A stretch of DNA of 64,000 bases, taken from assembly GCA_030248295.1 (NCBI GenBank), contig JASANH010001212.1, forward strand, positions 434,001 through 498,000, given 5' to 3'. How positions within the stretch are numbered: position 1 is the stretch's first letter; each line of letters begins with the position of its first letter. A model generated the notes under the pieces. That model was not told the DNA's origin, made no database searches, and saw nothing but the letters and a program-made list of their open reading frames with translations. A program made the translations under genes and the position numbers. This document shows, one piece after another, positions 1 through 9,150 of this stretch. The DNA comes from Mesodorylaimus sp. YZB2_4 (taxonomy: Eukaryota; Nematoda; Enoplea; Dorylaimida; Dorylaimidae).

Positions 1-22
1 GACAGTCACAGACGTGCTGCGT

Positions 23-2412
23 CTAAACGATTTCATACTTCTCGGCCACTAAAGTGCTCTCTTGCGAATATTTTACCGCGCTATCATCCTCCATTTGATA
101 TACTAAGCCAGGCTGCAACAAAATCAAGAGTTGGTACGGGCGGACTCCTCAAACCCCGACTCCAGTGACCTTTACCTTTATATCACAGAATTGCTGCTTA
201 GACGCAAATGACACTTTGACAGGGAAAAAGTTGTCAGCGTGGCCACTGTTGGTTGTGAATTCCAAAGAGCCCTGCTTGTTAGAACGATCGATAACTGCCA
301 GACGCCATTCCAATGTGTTCTTCGGCCTATCGTGACGATATTCGCCCTCGCACTCGCCGACCACGGGCGCAACGCCATGCCTGTAACCAGGGTAAGGGGT
401 TAGCATCCACACACTACTTCTCCAAAGGTGGATCCACTTACGGCAATGGAATAGAAATGACAACGTCATTCAACTCGATTTCATTCGATTCCAACGTGTA
501 TTCAATGTTCACTTCGCATCCTTGCCCCGTTTCCGAAGGCCAGCAGTTAACTGAAGCAGACACAGTATTTAGGGCTACGTCAACAAAATAGTCAAACAGC
601 TGCACTCACTTGAAAGTGGAATAAACGCTTCGTCAGCCGTCTGGAACCGCCACTTCAAGACACCGACATCATTTTGCACAGGAAAAGGTTTCGGCGGTGA
701 TTTTAAAACCAACATGCCATCCGTCTGGAACGCTTTCTTGTCCAAGTTTGGATGTGTCTGAAGAAAGCGAAATAGAGTCCATAAATTGATGATTACTAGC
801 AACATTAAATTTACTTGTAACTGGGCTCCTTTTTTATCGTTATTTCCAACTCGCACTTTCACTTTTGTAAACTTGTCCTCAGCCACACGCAAAGTCATCA
901 AACCGTGCACTTCCAAACTCTGCAGTCCCCCATCTCGTGACATGACCAAATTGATCTTTTCGTCCACACGAAGATGAACGCTAAAAATTCCCGCTTCAGA
1001 TACAAGTAGTAAAACATTAATCCTCAATTTACCTTTCCATCTTCACGTTGCTAACCACGGTTGGCGCGGCTGGTCCAGCGGACTGCTTCGTCTGCTTCAT
1101 AGGGGCGATGATTTCTGAAATGATCCTACTGCATTCAAGCACATAATCGGGGGTGAAACTAAAAATTTACCTTGTCCTTCAGACTTCAATTGATCTACGA
1201 ACGAGTCGACGTCCTTCGTCTTTCCGCCAAGACGCATCGCTTTGCTCGGACCAGTAGGACGGCTAAAACATTGAGCGGTCACACATGAAATGACTTACGT
1301 ATAAGCAGATACAACCTGGGCTGCTGAGGGGTGTAGGCTGGTTTGAAGTCGGACGTATCACCGACAGTGACAGCCGCTGGGTCATTTCTAGCCGACTGAG
1401 GCCCGTATCCCATCATCGTCGAAGCTGGAGGACGTCCTCCACGTTTAGCCGCCTCTTGTTTCGCCTTAGCAAATTCTCGAGCCTTGTCACGGGCCAATTT
1501 CTTGGCCTCTTCCTCTTGGCTCTGCCATAAATAACGAAGGTGTCTGATTGTTAGGATAGAATCAGCGTCATAATACCTTTTTGATTTGATAATAAACACG
1601 CTCCTCGTGACTGTCCATGTCCGTAAATGTCCGAATTTGCGCTAAGTTCACACTTTCCCGATATCCTAAGGCTACGATTTCGTCAAAAGCAAAGATCAAT
1701 TGGAACGCATTGTCCAAAATTTCTTTTTCTTCCATATTTTTGCAATATTCTGGAATCTGAAACAGAAAAAACCGATAGTCTTGTTCCTCTTTCTTCTGCA
1801 CCAGAATTTCAACTTACCACTCGTGAAAACAACCTCAGAGTTTCAAGATCCTCCAAAATATTGCTAGCCTTGGTGGTGATTAGCACGACGTATAACTGAT
1901 CGATCGGTTGATACACATAACGCACGCTTTCAGTTTCAATAAACGTGTGCTGGCGCTGAGTTGATTTGTCGCCGCTGGTCAAGAGTTTCGGAAACGCTGC
2001 TAATAATCCTTCAATACGCGATCGAGTCATTTCGACGAACTGGCGAGATAGCAGCGCTGAAAGAAAGATGTTGTGTTCGACCTAAGTGAAACAACCGGAA
2101 ACATGTACCCAGCTTATTAGCCACTATTGCAATGGGGAGACTGATATTGCATGATTTACTGCTCCCCAGGCCACTTATTGAGTCAAATCCACGTCTCTAG
2201 GACACCGCCGAAACAGCCGTCTCAACCTCTCCGAGTGTTCAGGAACCTCAATTCTTTCCACAGCCCTATAGATTATTCCGCAGCCTTTAGCAAAGTAAGG
2301 GACTTACGTTTTCCGCCTTTTGTACAAACGGCTGCAGCGAGTAACACCTAAAACCAATACCACATATGATCAATAAATGCCTCAAATCCTTTTTTAGTCT
2401 ATTGCATACCAT
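23..2412 (-). CDS. ARCN1: Coatomer subunit delta (COPI delta, archain)
   Basis: Delta subunit of the COPI coat, which packages cargo for Golgi-to-ER and intra-Golgi transport. The order of exons matches the family along its length. A start exon is ATG alone at 2412-2410 followed by GTATGC. The exon at 2347-2308 encodes [13 protein letters not shown]. The exon at 2056-1818 carries [20 protein letters not shown] and the longin-type block ending RLFSRV. The exon starting at 1756 has IPEYCKN and [21 protein letters not shown] charged linker follows (about 1521-1310), then [13 protein letters not shown], and the mu-homology domain runs from about 1027 down to the last exon, which ends EKYEIV-stop at 25-23. 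I see no lesion. Exon boundaries near 1310 are less certain because two donors are possible there. The ATG-only first exon is inferred from the donor directly behind it. Confidence 0.93.
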
Positions 2413-3195
2413 GATTAGTGATTTTTCGGTCGGCCGAAAATCCCTAGTCCAAAATTCTTGACACCAAACTACCTGGCACGTTGCAAATGCAAATCAAAAA
2501 TCCGAAATAAAATGAGCTCGCACACGTAACCTGCAACACGTGGAAATATCACTTGGTCGTCTTGGAGTAAAAGGTTCTCTACCTACACTTTTGGCGCTAA
2601 TTCAAACTTTTGTAAGTGTAGTACTACGAGTTCGGTTTGAACCGGCAGACAAACCTGAGGTTTTCTTGGAGTCAGCTTGATATTTGCAATGCCTGTTCAA
2701 AAGTTACCGGCCTTTAAATTCGGTCACTGACACTGGCCAGTGTTGACGCGAGGTCATTATATTCCGAATCAGGTGCTCTCAGGTTGACAGCTTCTTGCTC
2801 TTCACCACAGGTCGGCAGTTGGTAAGCCTATCCAGTTTTCATGGACTGATAGCGAGACCTGCTGGGGTCGTGTTACCGAAATGCAGCGAGTCCCCCAGCA
2901 TGTTCATGTTTTATCACATTATCAGACGCTTATGCTCACTCGGGGGGGGGGGGGGGTGCACGAAATGATTTATCAGGCCGAAAGTCGGACACTCGCCCGT
3001 AACTGCGCACCTGATGTGAGAGACAGACGCCTAGCCCACCAGGCCACGAGTTCAGTCCCATTGTGGCGTGCAGTAGTTGTCACTATCAGTCAGCGCAGTT
3101 TCTGTCCAGCATATCGACTGTACGTTTTGACAGGCACAGCGCGAAACGTCACTCCTCATCCGCAGGTGGGTTGTGTGGTCGTGTTCGTCTCGACT
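2413..3195. promoter_or_regulatory. Divergent intergenic region between ARCN1 and the type II membrane protein gene
   Basis: The 783 bp between two head-to-head genes must hold both promoters. I see no coding exon. The right third is occupied by a tRNA-derived SINE (2899-3056) with a run of 15 G at 2942-2956. The reading frame of the downstream gene stays open through this SINE back to an ATG at 2881, but the SINE-derived residues have no reason to be protein. Confidence 0.5.
2899..3056 (-). repeat. tRNA-derived SINE, family 1, copy A
   Basis: Read on the minus strand, this starts with a tRNA-like head (GGCCTGGTGGGCTAGGCGTC), has a B-box-like GAGTGTCCGACTTTC, then the conserved tail GATAAATCATTTCGTGCA, a run of 15 C, and ends in ATGTGATAAAACATGAACATG. 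The head and tail are shared with the copy at 52927-53100, including the block CAGGTGCGCAGTTACGGGCG. It lies just upstream of the membrane-protein start codon. Classification as a SINE rests on tRNA-like boxes, the simple tail and repetition. The source tRNA was not identified. Confidence 0.75.
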
Positions 3196-4839
3196 ATGGC
3201 CGAGAAAGCTCCTCCAGTCAAAGACAGCAGGTACCCTCGATTGGGGTCGCCTTTGTCGTTCACCATCGGGATGAAGAAAACGGTTGAAGAGGGTTCTGAT
3301 GAAGCTTTTAGCGCCAGGACGGCAATATTCAAAGCCGGGACGGAATCCATGTCTCATACGCTACCTATTAACTTGTCCGCCCACGAGCTCACATACGATA
3401 AGAAGTCCGACGTAATATCCCAGCAGAACGCGCCTTCTAATCGCACGACGTACGAACTGATTGAAGGAACTTTGATACCGAAAGTGATCAAGAATCGTGG
3501 ATCGTACGAAAAACTGAAAGTGAGCACGGCGGCCGAGCTGCCTGAAGAACAGAGTCACGTGAGTGTCGATACGGCGAGCCAAGAAAGCAGTTTCATAGAG
3601 CAAGAGCCGGGCTTCTTCAGCGAGTCGTTTCACTCGGAACGCCACAGCGATTCGCCTGATTCAAAAAGTAAAAGGTGCAGAAAACGTCGAGAAAAAGAAG
3701 CAACGGACGACATGATCGCGGCCAACTTTGCTGGGATGTCAATGCACGTGATCATCGTCATGCTCGTCGTGTTCGTCATTGGTGCGCTTGCTGCGATCAC
3801 GATCTACGTCATCTCAAAATACGACCACTCCAAGGACAAGCATAGCTCGTATCACCGCGACCAGAAATACGTCCTGTTTGAGAAACCGAAGTACTTACGC
3901 AATAGCGACTGCGTTGCAAGATGGGGTGACGAGTACAGCAGCTGCATATATGGATCGAGCCCCGCATATGATGAAAACCAAACCTGTGGATCGGGTGAAT
4001 GTTACTTGCTCCTCTATCGCTTAGTCAATGAACACAGCGACGCCATTTTCAATCCTAATCTCCAAATAACCAACTCATCCATGGAAGCGACTGTGGCCAT
4101 ATTTTGCATCAAATCTAAATCGGATCGTTTGAATAACGGTCACGTTTGCGTCAACAATCGTTGCGATCACATATACAATGCCACCGACGACACTTATAGC
4201 ATCGAGCAGTTGCACGGCGTCTGGGTCGACAATTGCGACGAGCCGAACCCATGTTGGATCCATCCAACAGTACCTGAGGATGCCTTCTCGTCTAACATAA
4301 CTGTCGAGACAACTTTTCTGAAGGATGAACGAACCAATCGCACCTCGTGCTTGGACGCCAGCCAATCGGATTGCCCTATTGATAATATTACTTCCGCTAT
4401 CGTATGGCTTCAACATCTCGCATGTGAGTTGAATCCAGACTTCACCGGTCACTACTGCCATGGTAAGTCTTATTGCAAGTATGTATGACAGTAAGACAAC
4501 TGTTTGGTATTTTGAGGTTTGCCCTTACGGTTATGGAACTGTTTCAACTGCTTGTCGAGAGACGATTCCGTGGCAGCAGTCACTCAGTATTCTCGAAGTC
4601 TGTGCGATGAAGGAGAACAGTATGTTGGCATTGAGTCTAATAATTGCGTGGTTCTGTGCAACTCGACCGATCAAGGCACAGTCTATCGATTGCTGCCGGA
4701 CGGCGCACCCTGCCTCGAGGACTGGTACTGCTTTCAAGGACACTGCATGCCCGCCGCGCCCATAGATCACACTGTGCTGTCAACAGAAGAATGTCTGAAG
4801 GAGAAGGCGGATCGCGAAGCCTCGTGGAAGCGGAAATGA
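3196..4839 (+). CDS. Cysteine-rich type II membrane protein, unrecognised family
   Basis: Two exons, 3196-4462 and 4517-4839, with a 54-bp GTAAGT...GAG intron, encode about 529 residues. I chose ATG GCC at 3196 because the frame upstream runs through a SINE. Residues 1-182 are hydrophilic and rich in Ser, Glu and Lys and end in a basic patch (KSKRCRKRREKE). A strong membrane segment lies at about 183-209 (HVIIVMLVVFVIGALAAITI). With no signal peptide, this predicts a type II protein with a large extracellular C-terminus. That part has many cysteines and several N-glycosylation sequons (NQT, NSS, NAT, NIT, NRT, NST). Motifs such as HVCVNNRCDH and DGAPCLEDWYCFQGHCMP resemble the cysteine-rich region of ADAM/ADAMTS-type proteins, but no HExxH zinc site or other catalytic motif is present. 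The function is unknown to me. Confidence 0.8.
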
Positions 4840-5523
4840 TACCAGATATGTCTTGTGCTTTGTGGACGTGCTCTCACATTGTAGAAAGAAATCCTTGTTT
4901 TTTTCTGCGTTATTAACAGCAACAGAAGCCGAGCTATCTACCCATGAGAACTGTATCCATTGACCTCCATCACCTTTATGTCCCTGAGCTCCGACTAATA
5001 TTTGGCAGCCTTGCTCGTTATGTATCAAACTAGAGCATTCAGGGACTTGATGTCCGTGTTTGGCTGATGTGCGATATAATCGTATTTTGTACTGCTTGGC
5101 TGCCTTTTTAACGGTCGCATCGACCACTTTCTGATCGATCGAATCAGTTTTGTTTTCATCGATCACAATCGGCGGCATGGGATAATCATTGGAGCTGTGG
5201 GTTCTTGTGGCGTCGTGCCACTTCTCCAAACTCAGCAGCGATTGGGAATCGATTGTGGAGAAGACCAGGCAGCATCTGTGAATGCCCGTGTAGGAACTCA
5301 GCAGGGGCGAGCCAGTGTTAGGCTGGTCCGAAAACGAGGCTGTCACCTCCTTGCCACCATCCACTGTCACCCGTTTCTCAACAAAATCAGCCTCCAGCAC
5401 ATCGTCCTCGTGATCGTGCAGTCCACCCCTCTCTTCCTCTTCGAATGAATCACCAACGTATTTATGGATTAGGTTCATCTTAACAACACCTCCATCCCCT
5501 GCCACAATTGTTTTGGTAGACAT
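4780..5523 (-). pseudogene. Intronless Rab23-like GTPase copy with dead nucleotide-binding motifs
   Basis: An uninterrupted 247-codon frame lies tail-to-tail with the membrane protein gene and overlaps its last 60 bp. The N-terminus reads TIVAGDGGVVKMNLIHKYVG, which aligns to a Rab P-loop (GxxxxGKS/T), but the second Gly is Val and the Ser/Thr is Met. Later it has CCLVFSTIDSQSLLSLEKWH, ENKTD (G4 motif kept) and FYRTS-like LYRTSAK (G5 kept), the pattern of Rab23. The switch II motif DTAGQ is missing and the switch I Thr is not visible. The lack of introns among intron-rich neighbours suggests a retrocopy. An open frame with no stop over 744 bp is compatible with either a young pseudogene or a GTP-independent protein. 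The C-terminal 60 or so residues are unlike Rab23. Confidence 0.6.
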
Positions 5524-5833
5524 GGCCGTTTCGACGACTAGAACAAGGGATCAGAAATGAAAATGACTAGTTGGGACGAAGATTAAAAAACATTCACCAA
5601 AGAATCGTGCACCAGACCACAAAGAACTGCCTTGAGTCTCCAAGACTTTCTTCCAGCTCGCTCTTTCTCTCTTGTCCGCGTCTATCTCTATCTCGACCGC
5701 AAGGGCACCCAGCGTTCGCCGATCGACCCGTGCCGACGACGACGCGGGCTCGCAAGTTGGAATGCGAGCAGGACCCGCCAGCGTCGAGTGGCATCGGTAC
5801 CAAGCTATGGGCATCCAACCCCCGGAAGTCGAG

Positions 5834-6204
5834 ATGGCCCGAATCATCCTCGTTCAAACGCAACTTGCCGACGTGAAGAACTTTGACGACGAGAAGACGC
5901 AGAAGACGCTGATGCAGGAGGCGTCGCAGATCTTGTTCCGGTAAGCAATGGGAGGATATTTATAGACTACCTACTGCAGGCGAGCACTAGAACAGGTCCC
6001 ACACCATTGCTAAAACCAAGTGGCAGTCCCACTGATATGACGACGAGCTGTGCTTCACCATTGAACCATACTCATGGAGCTGCATTGTCCTTCCCTCTGG
6101 TTTTGTGTTTTTTATTCCTTTTTACTCGTAATAGGTTTGGTGCTGAGAGCATGTGGCATGTTCATTGGCAAGTTTGTAATCTTGTGAGGAAGGCAGCTGT
6201 GTAG
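5834..6204 (+). CDS. Possible small two-exon gene, unrecognised
   Basis: The segment beginning ATGGCCCG at 5834 encodes MARIILVQTQLADVKNFDDE and continues to QEASQILF before a GTAAGC donor near 5941. The frame is also open upstream to 5672. A possible second exon starts after TAATAG near 6133 and would add FGAESMWHVHWQVCNLVRKA and a stop at 6204 in a consistent frame. I do not recognise the protein. Codon content of the first exon looks coding (charged, amphipathic). The second exon is much weaker. Confidence 0.3.
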
Positions 6205-6464
6205 TCCTAGTCTCGCTGGCCAGAATCAGATCGGCAATCGGAACCGAATACACACACCTGACCACGCAGCACGTAGCGACGGGACCTAATCACTGCACTG
6301 TACGCTGTGGAGCCCATATCACTTATGATCATTGACCGTCAGTTCATCCCTAACAAATAAATTTTCGCCTCCATCAAAACAAATCTAATATCTGAACACC
6401 CAAAAACTTTCATGAACCTATTCTAATCTAATTTCAGGTCTCATACAACCCCAACGATCCTAAT

Positions 6465-6657
6465 GTAACCAGGCCTGGCAGGCGTAGGAGGGAGGCGGCC
6501 GACCGAAGTCGGCGGGACAAAAACTCCGACTGGAGCAGGCAAGTCTTGCGACTATACCTACGGCTGAAACATCAACCCGAGGGGTTGACGTCTTCCAGCC
6601 AGGGGAGAGTATCGATTACTCTCTCCCACTCGCCATAGCCTACCAGGCGGGGGGTTA
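6465..6657 (+). repeat. About 200 bp interspersed repeat, copy 1
   Basis: Contains the shared core GACCGAAGTCGGCGGGACAA, then AGTCTTGCGACTATACC, GGCTGAAACATCAACCCGAG and CTCTCCCACTCGCCATAGCC. The same blocks in the same order occur inverted at 33407-33612 and more diverged at 42000-42175 and (inverted) 48693-48835. There is no coding potential. It lies just past the SNAPC4 stop codon, probably outside its 3' UTR. Confidence 0.7.
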
Positions 6658-6706
6658 CACTAACCAGTCCAATCATCTCCAACCATAATCACCTCCTTTC
6701 CTCTGT

Positions 6707-8765
6707 TCACTCCTGCTCTTCTTTCTTGGACACTTTCACGACCTTCTTCCTTCCTCGACGACCCTTCTTCTTCTGCTGCGCCGTCTTCCCGCCTTCTTCG
6801 ACCTCGACCATTTGTTTCCCACGTCCCTTTCCGCGTCCTTTCTTCTTCCCTCTGCTCTTCATCAGACTGCGATAGCGAATCTTGCAAGCCGAGGGAGTGC
6901 GGCCCTCCAACAGCGTGCACACTTTCGACCACTTTCCGAAGCCGTATTGCTCCAAGCCTTCCATCAACGACTTGTCTTCTTCATCAGTCCACTCGCCAGT
7001 TTTGATGTCACCACGCAAAGCCGACGTCCAACGTTCACGGCACTGAGCTTCGGTCCGACTGGGCACTTCGCGAGCTATTTTGCGCCACCCTTTCACGCCG
7101 TACTTTTTCACCGCCAGTTTGAGTGTCTGCCATGAACAGATTTCAGTCGAGTCCCTGAAAAAGCCAGCAAAGTACCTCGTCCTCGCTTTCTTGCCAACGA
7201 CCGCTCTTCAACGACGGGTCCAACTTTCGGAGCCAGCGAGCTTGGCACTGCGCGCGAGTGCGCCCTTCCATGTAGCCTGTGACCAGTTCCCATGCCACGT
7301 AATCCCCCATGCGACAAGCTCGGACAGCATCGCGCAGCTTCTCGTCTTCGGCGGCGTCCCATTCCCTGCAAGCAAAACAAGGGCGGTCCCCTGGTCTGGC
7401 CGTGGGCGCCCCGCACTCCGCTCACTTCTTGACCATATCTGGATTCAAAGTCGTCTGGTACTTCTCGAAACATTGGAACGCAGTGCGACGGGTCTGAAAT
7501 CCGAGTTTATGGAAGTGGGGTCAGTGAACCCTCCCAGGGCCTCTCGACCGCCCGCACTGACACTTACTCCCAGCTCAGCCGCGATCGAGCTCCAATCTCG
7601 CAACTCGTGTTTCTCGGCGATCTCGGCCAGGCGCTCGAGTTCTTCTTCGCCCCAATTTTTATCCTGATTCAAGGACGGATGGAACACGTTGAAGAAAGCC
7701 AAGCGACATTCCATTTCCGACCGAGTGCCTTTCATCTGAAAATGCCGAGTCTGGAAAAAAGCAGGATCCCGTTGGACTCTCCTTACGTCCACGACGGATA
7801 ATTTATTCCAGTCCAACTGCTCCAACGTCGTCGACGGATATTTCGAAATGTCCACCTTGTTTCTAGAACGAAGACTCCGACCAGTTTCACAACAGAAGGG
7901 AAGGGCAGGACAAAACTCACGCCATCTGGGCGATTCGGGCTTTGATTTTCTCAATTTTGTTCGTAAAAAATTCGTGTTCGCCCTCTCCGGCGGCCTTGAA
8001 CTCGGCCATCAATCCATCAAGCCTAAATCGTTGACAGCCGAGAATTATGGCTCTTTTCTTGGGAAAAACAGCCGTCAACCGAAAAAATCGTTACTTTTCT
8101 TGCATGGGCGCCAATTCATGTTCGACCATGGCCGTTTGAATCGCTTGCAAAAGTGCCGCCTTTTCGCTTTTGCCCCATTTCTTGGCCGGTTCTACCAACG
8201 GATCCAATTCGTTCTCAGCTTTTTTAAACAGCGCTTCGCAGTTCGGTTTTGGAGTCTGAAAAGTCAAAACATTTTCACAAGGCATCTGACTATTTTTTGT
8301 GACCTTTTACCATTCCGGCCGAGTCTCGAAAATAAGGCGGGATATATTGCAGAATGGGCACACGAACGAACTTCTTCAATTCTTCTTCACCTCGGGCCGA
8401 TTCCAATTCTCGCTCCAAAGATGCCTGGAACAAAAAAATTACAAAAAACTAGGCTGATCCCGGAAACGTAAATTCTGGTCCCGGGCTTTTTCCCCAAATT
8501 AACTCAACTCACCTGCTTTTTCAAACCTTCCTCCAATTTCGACGACACTTTTTTGATCAGCTCTCGGAGCACTTCTTGATACGCCAGATTCAGCGCCAGC
8601 AAAGTTTCCTACGATTTCGGCAACTGCCCAGACGCAACGATTTCCATGATTTCCTCTTCTCCCATTTCAGAATTCAAAGCGTCCGGCTGAAAGCGAAAAA
8701 TGTTTGTTGCGAAGCGAGTTCTGGATTCAAAATCTTACAAGATCGGAACTGAGCGACGATGCCAT
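6707..8765 (-). CDS. SNAPC4: snRNA-activating protein complex subunit 4 (SNAP190), Myb-repeat protein
   Basis: Largest subunit of SNAPc, which binds the proximal sequence element of snRNA promoters. About ten exons are readable. The first at 8765-8739 encodes MASSLSSDL, and the second at 8686-8513 contains LPKS, then TAG, then ETLLALNLAYQEV. Later exons carry VPILQYIPPYFRDSAGM, the linker with LDWNKLSVVD, FHPSLNQDKNWGEEELERL, TAFQCFEKYQTTLNP, REWDAAEDEKLRDAV with YMEGRTRAQCQARWLRKLDP, then GWRKIAREVPSRTEAQCRER and GKWSKVCTLLEGRTPSACKI. This gives four and a half Myb units as in the animal family. It ends in a Lys-rich basic tail. An in-frame TAG (8611-8609) sits inside the otherwise conserved second exon, where relatives have Leu. 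The family assignment is firm. Whether the allele is intact is not. Confidence 0.88.
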
Positions 8766-9150
8766 ATTTGGACTTTCCTTCAATGTTTTTTATTTGACGA
8801 AAATATCTATTTTCTAATTTCTTCGCTCACAACCAAATCAGGGTCTCATAACTGCTTTATGCTATCTGTGTTTTCCGAGGCACAGGTCACGTGACCAGCA
8901 GGTTGCCATGTTCTGATTGCTCAGTTTTGCAACCATCACGCCCTTGGTTGGAGTGTTTGCCGTGACCCCGCCCTCCCCCAGGGACCAGCCTGAAACGCGT
9001 CACGTGATCATCACGTGTCATATTACACGTCACAGAACTTTAAACGACTTTACACTGCTGTTCTGTGCCATCACATACGCCCTGCCTCCACAGCCATTGT
9101 GAACTGCTCATTCGTCGTGCGTGGCTGCTGTCCAATTTAAGAGCGATCGT
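8766..9150. promoter_or_regulatory. Divergent promoter with CACGTG E-boxes between SNAPC4 and RNF216
   Basis: The two start codons are 385 bp apart, head to head. The interval holds a perfect 10-bp palindrome GTCACGTGAC at 8886-8895 and two more CACGTG hexamers at 9001-9006 and 9012-9017, the latter pair separated by ATCAT, followed by ACACGTCAC. CACGTG is the core site of bHLH-zipper factors (USF, MITF/TFE, Myc classes). Co-regulation of the two genes is an inference from position only. Confidence 0.55.

Noticed and set aside
2881-3195. Longer N-terminus of the type II membrane protein from an ATG at 2881
   Set aside because: The added residues are translated SINE sequence including a G15 tract. 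ATG GCC at 3196 is the natural start.
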